Source of the DNA: Stomorhina lunata
Lineage: Eukaryota; Arthropoda; Insecta; Diptera; Rhiniidae
Assembly (NCBI GenBank): GCA_933228675.1
Contig: OW121742.1
Location: forward strand, 35,536,218 to 35,600,217
DNA length: 64,000 nt
Reading direction: 5' to 3'
Positions 38,093 to 49,881 of this stretch are shown here, piece after piece; the first letter of the stretch is position 1, and each line of letters starts with the position of its first letter. The position numbers and the translations under genes are program-made. The notes below the pieces were generated by a model. The model saw only the letters and a program-made list of their open reading frames with translations, was not told where the DNA came from and searched no databases.

Positions 38093-38957
38093 CCCAGCCG
38101 GCAAATTTGCTGATTGTTGACGAAAATATCAGCAAAATTAGTCTTTTGGGATTCGTATAGATGATCAAAAACTGATTAATCAGTTTGGTGATCAAAAAAA
38201 GATTCCTAAATAACTCCTTGAAACGCTTAGAAAACGACTAATTTAGAAAAGCACAAACAATTCTTGCAGAATGTGTGCAGTCATAATCTTATCTTGCAAA
38301 CGATCCTAAAACGACTGTTTTTTATGCTATTTTAATCAGTTTGGTAATCAAAAAAAGACCACAAAAAGACTCAGAAAATATCTTGAAAGTATCTTTTTGA
38401 AAGCAGAATGTGTACATTCAGTTTGGTGATCAGAAAAGTGTGCAAAAAGACTCATAGACGCTTGCCAAGCGACTAGTCAAAAATAGCACAACAAATCTTG
38501 TAAATTTGCGTAATATAACTATTTTTAGGTGATAAAAAAATGTCACAAAAAGATCCGTATCTCATTATGGGTGATGTGGTTTAGTTGGTTAGCACGTTGA
38601 CTACAAAGTATAACATGTCATATTCAGCGGCCTAGGTTCGATTCTCGATCTCGGCAATCTCAATTTCTGTAATTATTAACGCAACTTCATGTGTTCTAAA
38701 AATAGATATACTGTGTTGAGTAATAAAAAGCGTTATTCTTTCTTTTTAACAAATCTAGCAAAATGTGTGCAGTCATATTCTAATCAGCAAAACGAGTCAT
38801 TAAAGACTCGTTATGAAGAGTCGCATGAAGGGTACCATTTTCTCACACAAAAAGACCATTTTTGACTCATAAGTGATATCATAAATGATCATTTTAATCG
38901 TGCAGTGAAGTCAAAAAAGACTCATATTTGATTAATTTTCTAAAAATGCTGGCTGGG
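38093..38957. mobile_element. non-autonomous DNA element with CCCAGCC ends
   Basis: The termini are short inverted repeats, CCCAGCCGGCA on the left and TGCTGGCTGGG on the right. The interior contains diverged subrepeats, cagtttggtgatcaaaaaaa near 38187, 38338 and 38420, and repeated aaaaagactca words. There is no coding capacity. I cannot define a target-site duplication, so the superfamily is left open. A tRNA-like SINE lies inside. Confidence 0.55.
38570..38747 (+). mobile_element. tRNA-derived SINE-like insertion
   Basis: It contains an A-box-like TGGTTTAGTTGG (38577-38588) and a B-box-like GGTTCGATTCT (38635-38645), spaced as in a tRNA gene. An unrelated body of about 90 bp follows, then a T5 run (38743-38747) that could end Pol III transcription. 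The T-stem does not pair and the anticodon arm is unclear, so it is not a functional tRNA. A SINE head or tRNA pseudogene is the best explanation. Clear flanking duplications are not seen. Confidence 0.5.
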
Positions 38958-40215
38958 GTTGTACAAAAAGATTATCTTAAGTTAACAGTAACAGAGAGAG
39001 AGGAGAGAGAGTAGAGTGTAGATAAAAGAGAAAAATGTTGCTATACTCTTTACAGCAAATAAGACAAACATGTTGCTATGCTTATAGACACAAATAGAAT
39101 AATAACAACATCAACAGAAACATTCTAGAAAACAAGGGGAATAATTAAAAGTAGTGAACTTTGCACAATGGGGCAGATAGCTTAAAAATTCGTGACAATT
39201 TTTTGGAAAACTGTTAGTAGCGCCCACAAACTCACTTTGTTATAGATTCTGATTATGGATATACATAGATAACATCCTCACCTAGAATCTGATACCCCAG
39301 TTGCCAGGTTCACTAGGAATTCGAATTCCCTTTTTTTGGTTCTTAACAGATCTATGTTAATTACGTAACAGAGCTCTGTTAAAAACATTGGTATGTGTCT
39401 AGGGTTTTAAATTTCAAATTTAACTTAAAACACATACAAAGAATTACAAGTTTTTGTTAAAGCCTGAAAACCTCTTAAATCATTTAAAATTTCTGAAGAA
39501 TAACTTGACATTTTGACACACCGGAAGAAATTAAATACAACAAATTCCAAAATGTCAACTCCTTAAAAAAAAGAAACATCTTATAAAATTCATTCGAATA
39601 ATTCAACTCATGAAAATTGTTGTCAAAAATAAGCCTCTGAAAAAAAATATTTTCATTTCAAGTTATTTTTATGGCTCCTTTTCAATTTTATTATATTTTT
39701 TTCTAGATATTATATAAAGTCGTAAAAATGGGTGATTGTGACTAATAAAAAAAATAAAACAACCACCATAAAAATCATATAAGTATCGATCGCTAAAGAG
39801 GAATATTTCAAACAAAAAAAAATTCCTTTAAACAATAAAAAGAGAAAAAGTTGAATTTTATGGTAAAATTTCAATACTACGAATGTGATGAGTTAGCAAT
39901 TAAAGTTGTGTCTTGGGTTTCGTGTTATTTTAAGTTGGGATTTTATTTACAGTTTTTTTAAATATGTTTCTTGTTTTTTTATAATTTTGTTTATTAAAAC
40001 ATTAACTCCACGTACTTATCATACTTTGTTAAACAAGATGTCAATTGCATTAGGAAGTCACGCTCTTATTGTTTTTATGCAATTTTACAAATCTTTTCAG
40101 TTTAGGTTTAAGAAAGAGAAAGATAGATTAGAAAGTCAGGGGAAGGGAAGAAGTACAAAATAGACAGGTTTCAAGAGTTTAAGATTACTTTTGCTGAGAA
40201 ACAAATATATTTTAC
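38958..40215. other. non-coding stretch with an orphan satellite monomer
   Basis: It contains one diverged copy of the 36411-37850 satellite (about 39225-39330: aactcactttgtt, gattctgattatgg, aacatcctca) and a perfect 16-bp palindrome TAACAGAGCTCTGTTA at 39366. The remainder is AT-rich with no supportable gene. Confidence 0.55.
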
Positions 40216-40780
40216 CAAAATTATTATAATATGATTATAAGGTATTATAACCCAAGAAACTGCTTTAGCCACAGTATATTTACGCATTATTATAAGATTG
40301 TAATGTATTATAAAGCATTATAATGTATTATAACTTGTTATAACCAGGGGTAGACAGCCCATACCACCAGAAGCCAACGATTTTTTTTTAATTTTCGTAA
40401 ATTAAAATCATTCAGTTAAAATTTGGATGTTAAAAGAGTTGGTTAGTACCGCTTTTTTAGAGTATAGACAAAAACAAAATGGGCCAGAAACAAATCAAAA
40501 TCCAACTTTTAGCAATAATATACATGGGAGAACAAAGAAATATAATCTCGAACATCGTTGCCACGACACTATGTAAAGAAATAAATTCTAATATTAAACA
40601 ATTTTCGATTTTTATATTTTTTAGATATTTTCGATCCAAAAAATTTTTGTTAAAAACAGAAAATGCAGCACTCCACACTGCTAAGTGTCACATAGTTTTT
40701 TCAGTATTCCTAAAATTTATTCATCGAATTTAGAAATCATAAATTATTAAATTACTATCAAAATTCTGGTTCAACTAAAA
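40215..40780. other. non-coding stretch with ATTATAA patch
   Basis: 40215-40350 repeats the ttataatgtattataa words seen at 36010-36410. The rest is AT-rich, with overlapping short frames on both strands and no recognisable product. Confidence 0.5.
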
Positions 40781-42640
40781 TTAATTTCTTTCACGAAAAT
40801 TTTTTGATAAAAAATTTTCCATAGAAAAGTTGCTATTGAAATTCTTGATAAAAAAGTTTCTATAGAAAAATTTTTGATAAAAAAAATTCTATAGAAAAAT
40901 TTTTGACAAAAAATTTTACATAGAAACATTTTTGATAAAAAATTTTCTATCGAAAAATTTTTGATAAAAAAATTTTCTATAGAAAAATGTTTGTAAGAAA
41001 ATTTTCTATAGAAACATTTTTGATTTTCAATAAAAAAATGTTTGATAAAAAATTTTCCATAAAAAAATTTTTGATAAAAAAATTTTCTATAAAAAAAATT
41101 TTTGATAAAAAAATTTTTGATAAAAAATTTTGTATAGAAAAATTATTGTAAGAAAATTTTCTATAGAAAATTTACCACAAAAAAAATTTTAATAAAAAAA
41201 TTTTCTATAGACAAATTTTTTATGAAAAAATTCTTTATAGAAACATTAAGAAAATTTTCTATAGAAAAATTTTTAATAAAAAAATTTCTGTATAAAAAAA
41301 TTTTTGATAAAAAAATTTTCTATAGAAAAATTTTTGATAAAAAAATTTCTGTAGAAAAATTTTGACTTTTGGTTTTCTACAGAAAAATTTTTGATAAAAA
41401 AACATTTTATATAGAAAAATGTTTGATAAAAAAATTTTCTATAGAAAAATTTTTGTCACAAAATTTTCTATAGAAAAATTTTTGATAAAAAAATTTTTCT
41501 ATAGCTAAATTTTGCATAAACAAATTTTTTATAGCAAAATTTTGCATAAAAAAATTTTCTATAGAAAAATTTTTGTAAGAAAATTTTTTATAGAAACATT
41601 TTTGATAAGAAAATTTTCTATAGAAAAATTTTTGATAAAATAATTTTCTATAGAAAAATGTTTAATAAAAAAATTTTCTATAGAAAAAATTTTCTATTGA
41701 AAAATTTTCTATAGAAAAATGTTTGATAAAAAAATTCTCTATAGAAACATTTTTGTAAGAAAATTTTCTATAGAAAAATTTTTGTAAGAAAATTTTCTAT
41801 AGAAAAATTTTTGAAAAAAAATTTTCTAGAGAAAAATTTTTGAAAAAAAATTTTCTATAGAAAAAAATTTGGATTTTCTATAGAAAAATTTTTGATAAAA
41901 AATTTTTTATAAAAAAATTTTTGATAAAAAAATTTTTCATAGAAAAATAAAAAAAAAAATTTATAGAAAAATTTTTGAAACACTCATTTTTGATAAAAAA
42001 AAAAAAATTTCCATAGAAAATTTTTTGAAAAAATATTTTTAATAAAAAAATTTTATACAGAAAAATTTTTGATAAAAAAATTTTCTATAGAAAAAATTTT
42101 GATAAAAAAAATTTTTGATAAAAAAAATTTTTTATAGAAAAATTTTTGATAAAAAAATTTTTCATAGAAAAATAAAAAAAAAAAATTATAGAAAAATTTT
42201 TGAAACACACATTTTTGATAAAAAAAAAAATTCCATAGAAAATTTTTTGAAAAAATATTTTTAATAAAAAAATTTTATACAGAAAAATTTTTGATAAAAA
42301 AATTTTCTATAGAAAAAATTTTGATAAAAAAAATTTTTGATAAAAAAAATTTTTTATAGAAAAATTTTTGATAAAAAAATTTTTTAGGGAAAAATTTTTG
42401 ATAAAAAAAAATTACTAAACAAACATTTTTGATAAAAAAAATTTCCATAGAAAATTTTTTGATAACAAAATTTTCTATCGAAAAATTTTTGATAAAAAAA
42501 TTTTCTGTAGAAAAATTTTTGATAAAAAAATTTTCTGTAGAAAAATTTTTGATAAAAAAATTTTCTATAGAATTATTTTTGATAAAAAAATTTTCTATAG
42601 CAAAATTTTTTATAAAAAATTTTCTATTCTTCTATTGCGC
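40780..42640. repeat. ~30-bp satellite (TTTTTGATAAAAAAATTTTC / TATAGAAAAA)
   Basis: About 60 diverged copies of TTTTTGATAAAAAAATTTTC plus TATAGAAAAA. This is the same TTTTCTATAGAAAA palindrome family with a different spacer. A 225-bp block containing the distinctive gaaacac(t/a)ca segment is duplicated (41977 and 42202). Open frames around 42429-42647 (repeated KKFSIEKFLI-type) are read-through. Confidence 0.93.
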
Positions 42641-42649
42641 ATTATAATG

Positions 42650-43550
42650 CAATTATAAATTATAACTTAATCTTTTCTTAAGCAAACATTTAAAACAAAA
42701 AACCGGAAATGATCCTTAGCCTATATTTCTCAAAATCTATTTTTAAAACCAAAATTTATTTCTAACTCAAAAACACCATACAAAAAAATTGAAATCTAAA
42801 CCCAATTTATCCAACCATATGTTTTCAAGTGTATAATTACTTAAGAAAAAATTCCCATTATTTTGATGGTTTAGCATTTAGACGACTCTACGATCAAAGA
42901 CATAGTAAATCAAAATTCTCATCACCATCAGCCAAGATGATGTGAAGAGCTAAAGGTTAAACATAATATTGGTAATATCCCAAAGTCATTGAGCTTAAAG
43001 CCAAATTGTAATTATTATCTTTCTTTTTAAATCATTACATTTTTGTTTGTGTTTAATAATTTTTTTAAGGTAATTTTTCAAAAAGATAAGAAGCGTGTGT
43101 TTTTTTAATTTAGTTTTTTTTCTGTATTATGTTTAGTGGGCGTTTGATGTTTTGGCGCATTTAAGGAAGTGCTAAAATGTTTCATCAACTTGAGTCTTTT
43201 GACTGTCAGCTTGAAAAATTTTCAAGTATTTCGTGGCACGCAAACTTTTTCTATTTTAGCTGAGATTTTTTTGCTGGTGATTATGTTGTAGCGTTTAATT
43301 TTATTGTGGCAAAATTAAATCTTTAAAGTATTTATATTTAAAAGGAAAAGATTTGAAAAAAGAAATAAACAGTTATTAAAAATCTCATTATGTTGGCGGG
43401 CAAGTGAAGCGAATATTAATCTCGATCTGGTTTCATGAGAATGTTTTTTTTAATACATACAATGTAGTTTTAACTTTTATGAATAAGAAATTATTTTAGT
43501 TTAATTCTACGGAATTAAAAATAGATGTGACTACTTATCATGAGGATATA
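42650..43550. other. AT-rich non-coding stretch
   Basis: No supportable gene, RNA or repeat structure. Confidence 0.5.
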
Positions 43551-43800
43551 TCTGTGGCTTTGTGCTAAAATGGCCAAAGTCAAAAAAAACATAGCTTTGA
43601 GAAAATTAGATTTAAAGTTTTTATTTTTCATATAAATTCATAGGAACATTGCCCAGAAACACCCTTATAAAGTGTTCTGAAATAAGTTAGTGATTAGCTT
43701 TTAGAGCCAAATAAAAAAAGGAAAAGAAGGAAATCTAATGCAATGATTAACTCAAAACAGCAAAAAATTGGCATTGGCCCTTTTACCACCAAGCCACAGA
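43551..43800. mobile_element. 250-bp MITE, copy 1 (TCTGTGGCTT ends)
   Basis: The ends are inverted: TCTGTGGCTTTGTGCTAAAA on the left and CCTTTTACCACCAAGCCACAG on the right, followed by A. Both are followed inward by ggccaa-type sequence. Left flank is ...ATA and right flank TAT, compatible with a TA duplication. A second copy lies at 49633-49881. No coding capacity. Confidence 0.75.
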
Positions 43801-43980
43801 TATGACGTTGGGCAATTACGGCTCTTTGAAAATTCTTCTTTTGATTTTTTATCACAATTTTTTTTTTAAGAAATTCTGAATTTATACTTTTAATAAACAA
43901 GAATTCGAGATAATAGAGAAGCAATCTTTTACTTAAAAAAAAAGTTCTTCATGTCGAAAAATCGTCTTTGATACGATAAC
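43801..43980. other. short spacer before retrotransposon relic
   Basis: No feature beyond AT-rich sequence. An open frame on the minus strand overlaps the MITE and is not a gene. Confidence 0.4.
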
Positions 43981-44664
43981 CCAGGCCACCCTCTTTCAGG
44001 GCATCCTGCAGCCCACAATGCCAACAAATTTGAAGAGCTGGATAGTAAATTATTATAGTGATCGTCAGTCGTTCGTAGAGTTTAGAGGCCAGCGCTCTAA
44101 CACCGTAGAGTCAAACAGGGAGTTCCTCAAGCGGAGTCCTGTCGACACTCCTGTTGGACTGCTAACTCTCTAAACTCTCAGCTTCACCTCAAGGCGTATG
44201 TGGACGACTGCACGATAATGGCGCCTGGTCATAATATGGAAGACCTATGCGGTAGGGTGAATCGTTATCTCAATATCATCCATAATTTAACGTTACCTGA
44301 AGATACAATCAACTAAATCCTCAGCGACTCTATTTACCACCTGGACAAAAGATGTAAGCTTACAGCTTTTCTTCAAGTGAACCACCCGAAAATCCTGGGA
44401 AATACATTTGACAGCTTCTGTACTTCGTCAGCACATGCCACAACTGCGACGCATAAATTGCGATGTAGAAACAAGGTCCTTAAAGCACTAGCCGACAGTG
44501 ATTGGGGAAAGAACAAAAAAACAACATGGTCCTCATGATACCCCCACATTTTCAACTGTAGCGCCAATCCTACTTCACTTGGTGCTGAGGATTTGTGGAC
44601 TCATGAAGTAGAAGTAGCGCAATTTCTTGGCCTTGATCGTTCAGAAGCAACCGGCATCAACTAG
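43981..44664 (+). pseudogene. decayed Jockey-like non-LTR retrotransposon reverse transcriptase
   Basis: Translation in shifting frames gives the C-terminal half of a Jockey-type ORF2. 43985-44110 reads LKSWIVNYYSDRQSFVEF and RGQRSN. After a frameshift comes RVKQGVPQ, then a decayed stretch and AYVDDCTIMAPG, where the usual YADD catalytic motif is YVDD. A stop follows; then ATLFTTWTKDVSLQ, and in another frame VNHPKILGNTFDS and RNKVLKALADSDWGK (44379-44513). The segment between WGK and the C-terminus is deleted. HIFNCSANPTSLGAEDLW to a TAG (44662-44664) is the typical end of these ORFs. Several frameshifts and in-frame stops plus the deletion make it non-functional. The clade is inferred from remembered family motifs. 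Confidence 0.85.
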
Positions 44665-45034
44665 TTTTCTTTCATTATGATAACGACAGGCCACACAAAA
44701 GTCAATAGTTACACGTCAGAAGCACGGGAGTACAATAACCTGAGCACTGACTTAGTTAAGCATTTGGTCTGCGTCACTTGAATACTGAAAGTGGTCCCAT
44801 TGTGTTACATACCAGGGACGTTAATGTTCGGGAGGACAGATAGATCGTGCGGGAAAGGTAATACAGATAAAATGGCAAAGGACTTGGTATTGAACGTTAT
44901 GATATCTTCTAGAGTAGTCATTGTTCTGAAGATTGAATCTCAATATTTGGTTGCACAATCTGTGGCGCGGAAGGTATACCAAGACTGCTGACCGCTCACA
45001 ATCTCAAGATGGTCATGTTGGAGTTATTTCTGTG
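44665..45034. other. higher-GC remnant downstream of the RT relic
   Basis: Composition resembles the retrotransposon rather than the AT-rich surroundings, so it may be 3' UTR or another decayed element. The open frame at 44791-44991 shows no domain. Confidence 0.35.
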
Positions 45035-45130
45035 TTTCAGTAAGTCTTAGGTTAGGCAGGATGCAGTCCGTATGGTGCGGGTCACTTGGGTCCAAAAAAG
45101 AGGTCCCTTTGTGATTTCAGTAAGTCTTAG
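45035..45130. mobile_element. 64-bp insertion flanked by 16-bp direct repeat
   Basis: The sequence tttcagtaagtcttag occurs exactly at 45035-45050 and 45115-45130. The intervening 64 bp (gttaggcaggatgcagtccg ... aggtccctttgtga) is GC-richer than its surroundings. An exact 16-bp duplication is typical of target-primed retrotransposition, so this is probably a SINE or 5'-truncated LINE fragment. Confidence 0.6.
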
Positions 45131-47160
45131 TATCACTATCTCACTTGGATCGTATCATTCTATAAAACCAAATATTAATATACTTTCACTACGCCGCATA
45201 GTTTGGCGCCATTAACATAATTTATCAAACTTACCTTATTTCCAAGTTTTTAAAAGACGCCAAGTTTATCCACATTTAAAAAGATTTCACGTGACAATTT
45301 CGCTGAAGTTTTACAATAATCCACAATTTTCATATTTTGGTTTCACACACGCACTGTAAAAATGCAACAAATAAATAAATAAATTCTAATTTGAATTTGT
45401 ATATAATAAAAATAAATAAAAAAAAACTACGGTTTTGGTTAATTTCCAAAAAATGCTGGAAAAATTCAAGCTAAATAATTACGACACTTTTTTTTAAAAA
45501 AAACCGTAATCGAAAAGTCAAAGGGAAAAGAAGAAGAAAATATAACAACAAATATTAAGAGAATTTATAATTCTCATGAACTCACACACAAAAAAAAATA
45601 ATGGTAAACAAACGAAAGGAGCAGTCAAAAAAGAAACAATTTAAAAGACAAAAAAACAACAAACAAACGCAAACACAAATTCAATACAAAATATATTTGT
45701 TATCTTTTTCTTAACTAACAACAACAAGAAAGACATTTATTTGTTAAAGTGTTAAATAGTAGTTGCTTTTATTGTTGTTGTTACTGTCGTTAAATAAATA
45801 ATAAGAAAGAAGTTGAGCAAAGAAAACACGGAGAAAGAGACTAAAGTACAAGTTAAAGAAACAAGTGCAATTAATTGGAAAACATTTGTATTTTTTGTCG
45901 AAGAAATAAACATCCAAAGAAAAATGTCGAAAGAAGAACAACGAAAAGAAGTGCAATTGTTAAGAATACAAATACGAAAAAAGGCGTTTGAAAAAAGAAC
46001 TTTTTGATAGGTGAATCACAGAGTTGCCATGAGAGGAAGAAAATGTTTTCTTATCTGATAAGATTATTTATTATTGTGATAAAAATTATTTCTTCAAAAT
46101 ATGGTTATAAATAAAAATTTATAGTTTTTTTTTTTAATGAGACAAAACATTTATACTTTTGATATCAGACAATTAAAAATTAGCTTTATAACGTTTTAAA
46201 AAAAATAGTAATATAATAGAAGCTCGAAAAATTTAAGTCACAGAAAAGTTAATACATATTTATACATGAGTTACCCTGTAGTAAAACTGGGATCATGTGT
46301 CTCCATGTCAACACTTTGTGTAACATCAATTTAAATGTCCCCAATTTTAGTTCAGTACTGAAATAGTGAATATATAGAGACAACTATTCTAGTATATATC
46401 TGGTGACATTGTCAACGAATGTGTCAATATATATGTATATCAATAGGCCCCGATTTGATCCCAATGGTCCATTTGGACCAAAAGAACTACAAAGTCAATA
46501 CTAAGTAAATAGTGGTAATGTCTACTGGTGGATTTCGTAGGAACTCTAAATGTTAAATGTCAATAGTAGATAACATTGGATGGGGCAAAATAGGCAAGTA
46601 GTACTGGAGACATTGTCAATAGCAAAACAGTATTGTTTCTCTGACGGCATTTACTGCAGTGTAAGGTCTATTTATTGGTTTCTATACGTAGAAATACTAC
46701 CACTGAAACCAATTTTTTCTCAGATTAAAAAAAAATCACTATATTTTTGTCGTTTGGTGACTCTTCGGTAAAAAGTTTGCTTTCGCTTAGAGTTTTCTCA
46801 TCATTTTTTTACTTCTTACTCAAACTTTGTTAAAACTGTTTATCTCAACAATTCAGTATTTCAGAAAAAGTACATCACAATTTTATTCATGAAATATCTT
46901 AAGAACACCAAGCTAATTAAGTAAGTAAGCGTGTAATATCCGTGTAATATACTTTGCTCAATAAAACTTGGCAACTCTACAAAAAGAACTTTGATATTGT
47001 AGCGGAAGGAATAAACAAACGTCATACAAAATGGATATAAAAGAAGTTTGAAAAACATGTATGACTAAAGAATTAACAACAAAAGATGATTTAATATTTC
47101 TGGAGAAAATAAATGGCCAGACTTTTGATAAGTTTAACAAATTCCAAACAAAATAAATGT
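45131..47160. other. AT-rich non-coding stretch
   Basis: Single-copy DNA with CAACAACA/TTGTTGTTG stretches (about 45715-45785) of the kind often seen near fly genes. Short frames such as 45813-46007 lack an ATG or a recognisable domain. 46300-46700 is a patch of more balanced composition with cagtactg/caatagta words that I cannot assign. Confidence 0.45.
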
Positions 47161-48210
47161 CCGTCTGTTTTCTTAAAACTTTTTCTAGGGATTAAAATCC
47201 GTTATAATCAGATCAATGGACGATCTTTTGCTGCTGGTTAAAGTTGTTGTTGTTGATGCAACTGCTGCTAATCTTCTCATGTCGTTACACAAGGTTGCAT
47301 TTGCCAATTACGACTACATTTATTTATAATTTTTAACATTTAGTTTATTTATAATCGTTTTAATTACCTTTTCTTAAAACAAATATTATTGAAGCTTTTG
47401 GTTATAATTTTCTTGAGCAAAGATGATTTAACGAATTTTCATTGAATAACTTTTTTGTAGGTATTTATTTGTTAAAACTCTCTTTTCTGTTTGATTTTCA
47501 TGAAGTTTTCTTCTTCACTTTGTTTCTGGTGGCTATTCCTTTAATGGTGGGTTTCAATTTTTATGTTTTTCTTATTCGTTTTTGTTAGAAAAATTTTATG
47601 GTACTCGTTGGGACAAATGCGCAAGTGTAAATGACTTTTCAAATTACCTTTTTTATGTGTAATTTTCTTTTTTACGAAAATAATTTGATTGATAAAACAA
47701 ATTTGCTTAAAAAATTTTCACTTGCTTTAATTTCTGTGTACACAAATTTCAATTTGTTTTAATTTTTTCACTTTTCATTTACTTTAATTTTTCTTATTTG
47801 TTGTATTTGCTTCTCTTTTTTTTCTCGGTGCACACAGATTCTCACAAACACTTTATAAAATTCACATTAAAACACCAACAACAAAAAAAAACAACTTCAC
47901 TCTTTTAAGAAAGAAGTTGGCAAAAATTTATTAAAACATTTAGGATTGTTTTGCACAAAATCCTTATGAAATTCTTTGATTTTTATTTAAAAATTGTATT
48001 CCTTTTTATTTTTGCAAATTTCCAAAAGTTTAATTTTGCAAACTTCCTCTTGCTTTTTTTGCTTCTTTAAAATCACTTCTTTTTTCTATATCTTCTTTAT
48101 CTTTTATGCACTTTTTTCATAAAATTTTGTTGTTATTGTAATTGCATTTGGTAGAAAGAAGAGGGAACATAAAACACAAACTCCGCACGTTTGTACACAA
48201 ATAAAACTCA
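47160..48210. other. non-coding sequence downstream of the promoter candidate
   Basis: Would be intron if the minus-strand promoter at 48270 is real. It contains a CAACAACAAC-rich patch (minus strand) with a 31-codon ATG frame at 47185-47280 that I do not call a gene. Confidence 0.4.
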
Positions 48211-48211
48211 C

Positions 48212-48310
48212 TCATTCGCCTTTTCCTTGCGCAATTAAGATCTTTCGTGGAAACGGGCAAAACAACAACTGACTAATTTTTTGGAATTTATATTTGACAT
48301 TTGGAGTGGA
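48212..48310 (-). promoter_or_regulatory. candidate Inr + DPE core promoter and first exon
   Basis: On the minus strand TCAGTT matches the fly initiator, with A+1 at 48270. At exactly +28 to +33 the sequence is AGATCT, a full match to the downstream promoter element consensus RGWYV. A consensus splice donor, GTGAGT, begins at 48211, which would close a 59-nt non-coding first exon. A TATAAA lies only about 22 nt upstream of +1, too close for a normal TATA box. The surroundings are single-copy and GC-richer. The motifs are individually short and could occur by chance a few times in a window this size; the donor and context make this one better than chance. Confidence 0.35.
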
Positions 48311-49632
48311 ATTGAAACATTCTGCTACCATTGCCGGCAACCAGTGGCAACTCCAAGTTAATTAATTTCTTGTTCCGTTTTGTCTACATGAGACAGAGTT
48401 GTATTTTTTTGTAATAAAAAAACTTATTTTAAAAGTTTTTTTTTTAATTTTGATTTAATGGTAAAAAAAACTGAATTTTTAAAAAATTATGTTTTCAAAA
48501 ACCTAATTTTTATATTAATTTTTATATAAACATTGAAATTAAAAAAAATTAGATGTAAAATTAAAAAAAAAATATATATATAAAACTAAAAAGAAAATTA
48601 GTTCTAAAATTTAAAAAAAAAATAAAAATTATATGTAAAATTTTTTTAATAAAAATTTACATTAAAAATTTTTTTCAAAAAAATTTAGATGTAAAATTAA
48701 AAGAAAAATACATATAAAATTTTAAAAAAAAATTTAGTTGTAAAATTAAAAAAATAAAAATTATATGTAAAATTTTTTTTAATAAAATTTAGATGTAAAA
48801 TTTTTTAATAAAAATTTAGATGTAAAATTAAAAAAAAAATTTGATCTAAAATATTTTTAAAAATTTTGATGTAGAATATTTCTTAAAGAATTTTTTGTGT
48901 AAATTTTTTTATAAAAAAATTTCGATTGAAATCTCTTATAAAAAATAAAATGTAAAATATTTCTTAAATATATTTCGATGTTAAATTTTTTAATAAAATT
49001 TTTCGATTTAAAATCTTTTATAAAAAATAAAAAAATTTTAAGTGGAATTTAAAAAAAAAAAACAATTTTTTTAATTTTTTAAACAAAAAAATTTTGCAAT
49101 AAATCTTCCCATGAAAATTTTCTTTCAAAATGGTTACATCAAAAATTTTATATAAAATTTTCTTTAAATCGAATATTTTGCATAAAAAAATTTTATACCA
49201 AAAATGTTTAAACATTTTTTTATGTCGAAAATTTTCTTAAAAAAATGTTCGAAAATTTTCAAAAAAAAATGTTCGAAAATTTTCAAAAAAAAAAAAAATT
49301 GTTCACAAATTTTCTATCAAAATTTTTTTTCGAAAATTTTCTATAAAAAATATTTATATCAACATTTTTTTTTTTAAATTTTGATGTGAAATCTTTTATA
49401 GAAATATTGTGAACTTTCAAATAAAAACATAAAAGAAAAATAACAATTATTTGAAATTTTTTTTTAAGGAAACAATTTTATTTTAATTTTTTCAACAAAA
49501 AATTTTGCAATAAATCTTCCCAAGAAAATTTTCTTTCAAAAATGGTAACAACAAAAATTTTTATATAAAATTTTTTTAAATCGAAAATTTTGTATAAAAA
49601 AATTTTTATATCAAACATTATTTAACATTATT
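48310..49632. repeat. degenerate A/T repeat (decayed satellite)
   Basis: 48310-48400 is single-copy. 48400-49632 is a mosaic of aaaaattagatgtaaaatt and cgaaaattttctataaaaaa words without a stable period. It appears to be old, decayed members of the TTTTCTATAGAAAA superfamily. The local open frames are low-complexity. Confidence 0.7.
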
Positions 49633-49881
49633 TCCCTGGCTTGGTACTAAAAGGGCCAATGTCAATTTTTTGCTGTTTTGAGTTATTCATTGCAATAGAT
49701 TCCCTTCTTAAGCCTCTTATATGTGGCTCCAACTGATAATCACTAACTTAACTCTAAACAGATTTATAAGGTTTTTTCTTGGCAATATTGCTATGCATTT
49801 ATATCGAAAATAAAAACTTTAAATTAATTTTTCTCAAAACTATATTTTTTGACATTAGCCCTTTTAGCATCAAGCCACAGA
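49633..49881. mobile_element. 249-bp MITE, copy 2
   Basis: Ends TCCCTGGCTTGGTACTAAAA and CCCTTTTAGCATCAAGCCAC followed by AGA, matching the copy at 43551-43800. The interior agrees with copy 1 in reverse orientation (ttttttgctgttttgagtta versus taactcaaaacagcaaaaaa). Inserted within decayed satellite. Confidence 0.75.

Noticed and set aside
38570..38660. Functional tRNA gene
   Set aside because: A and B boxes are present but the T-stem and acceptor stem do not pair; treated as SINE-like.
45813..46007. 64-codon Lys/Glu-rich frame
   Set aside because: Begins at TTG rather than ATG, no domain, and A-rich composition explains it.
47185..47280. 31-codon ATG frame on the minus strand near a CAACAACAAC patch
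   Set aside because: No homology, acceptor or donor context good enough to call it an exon.
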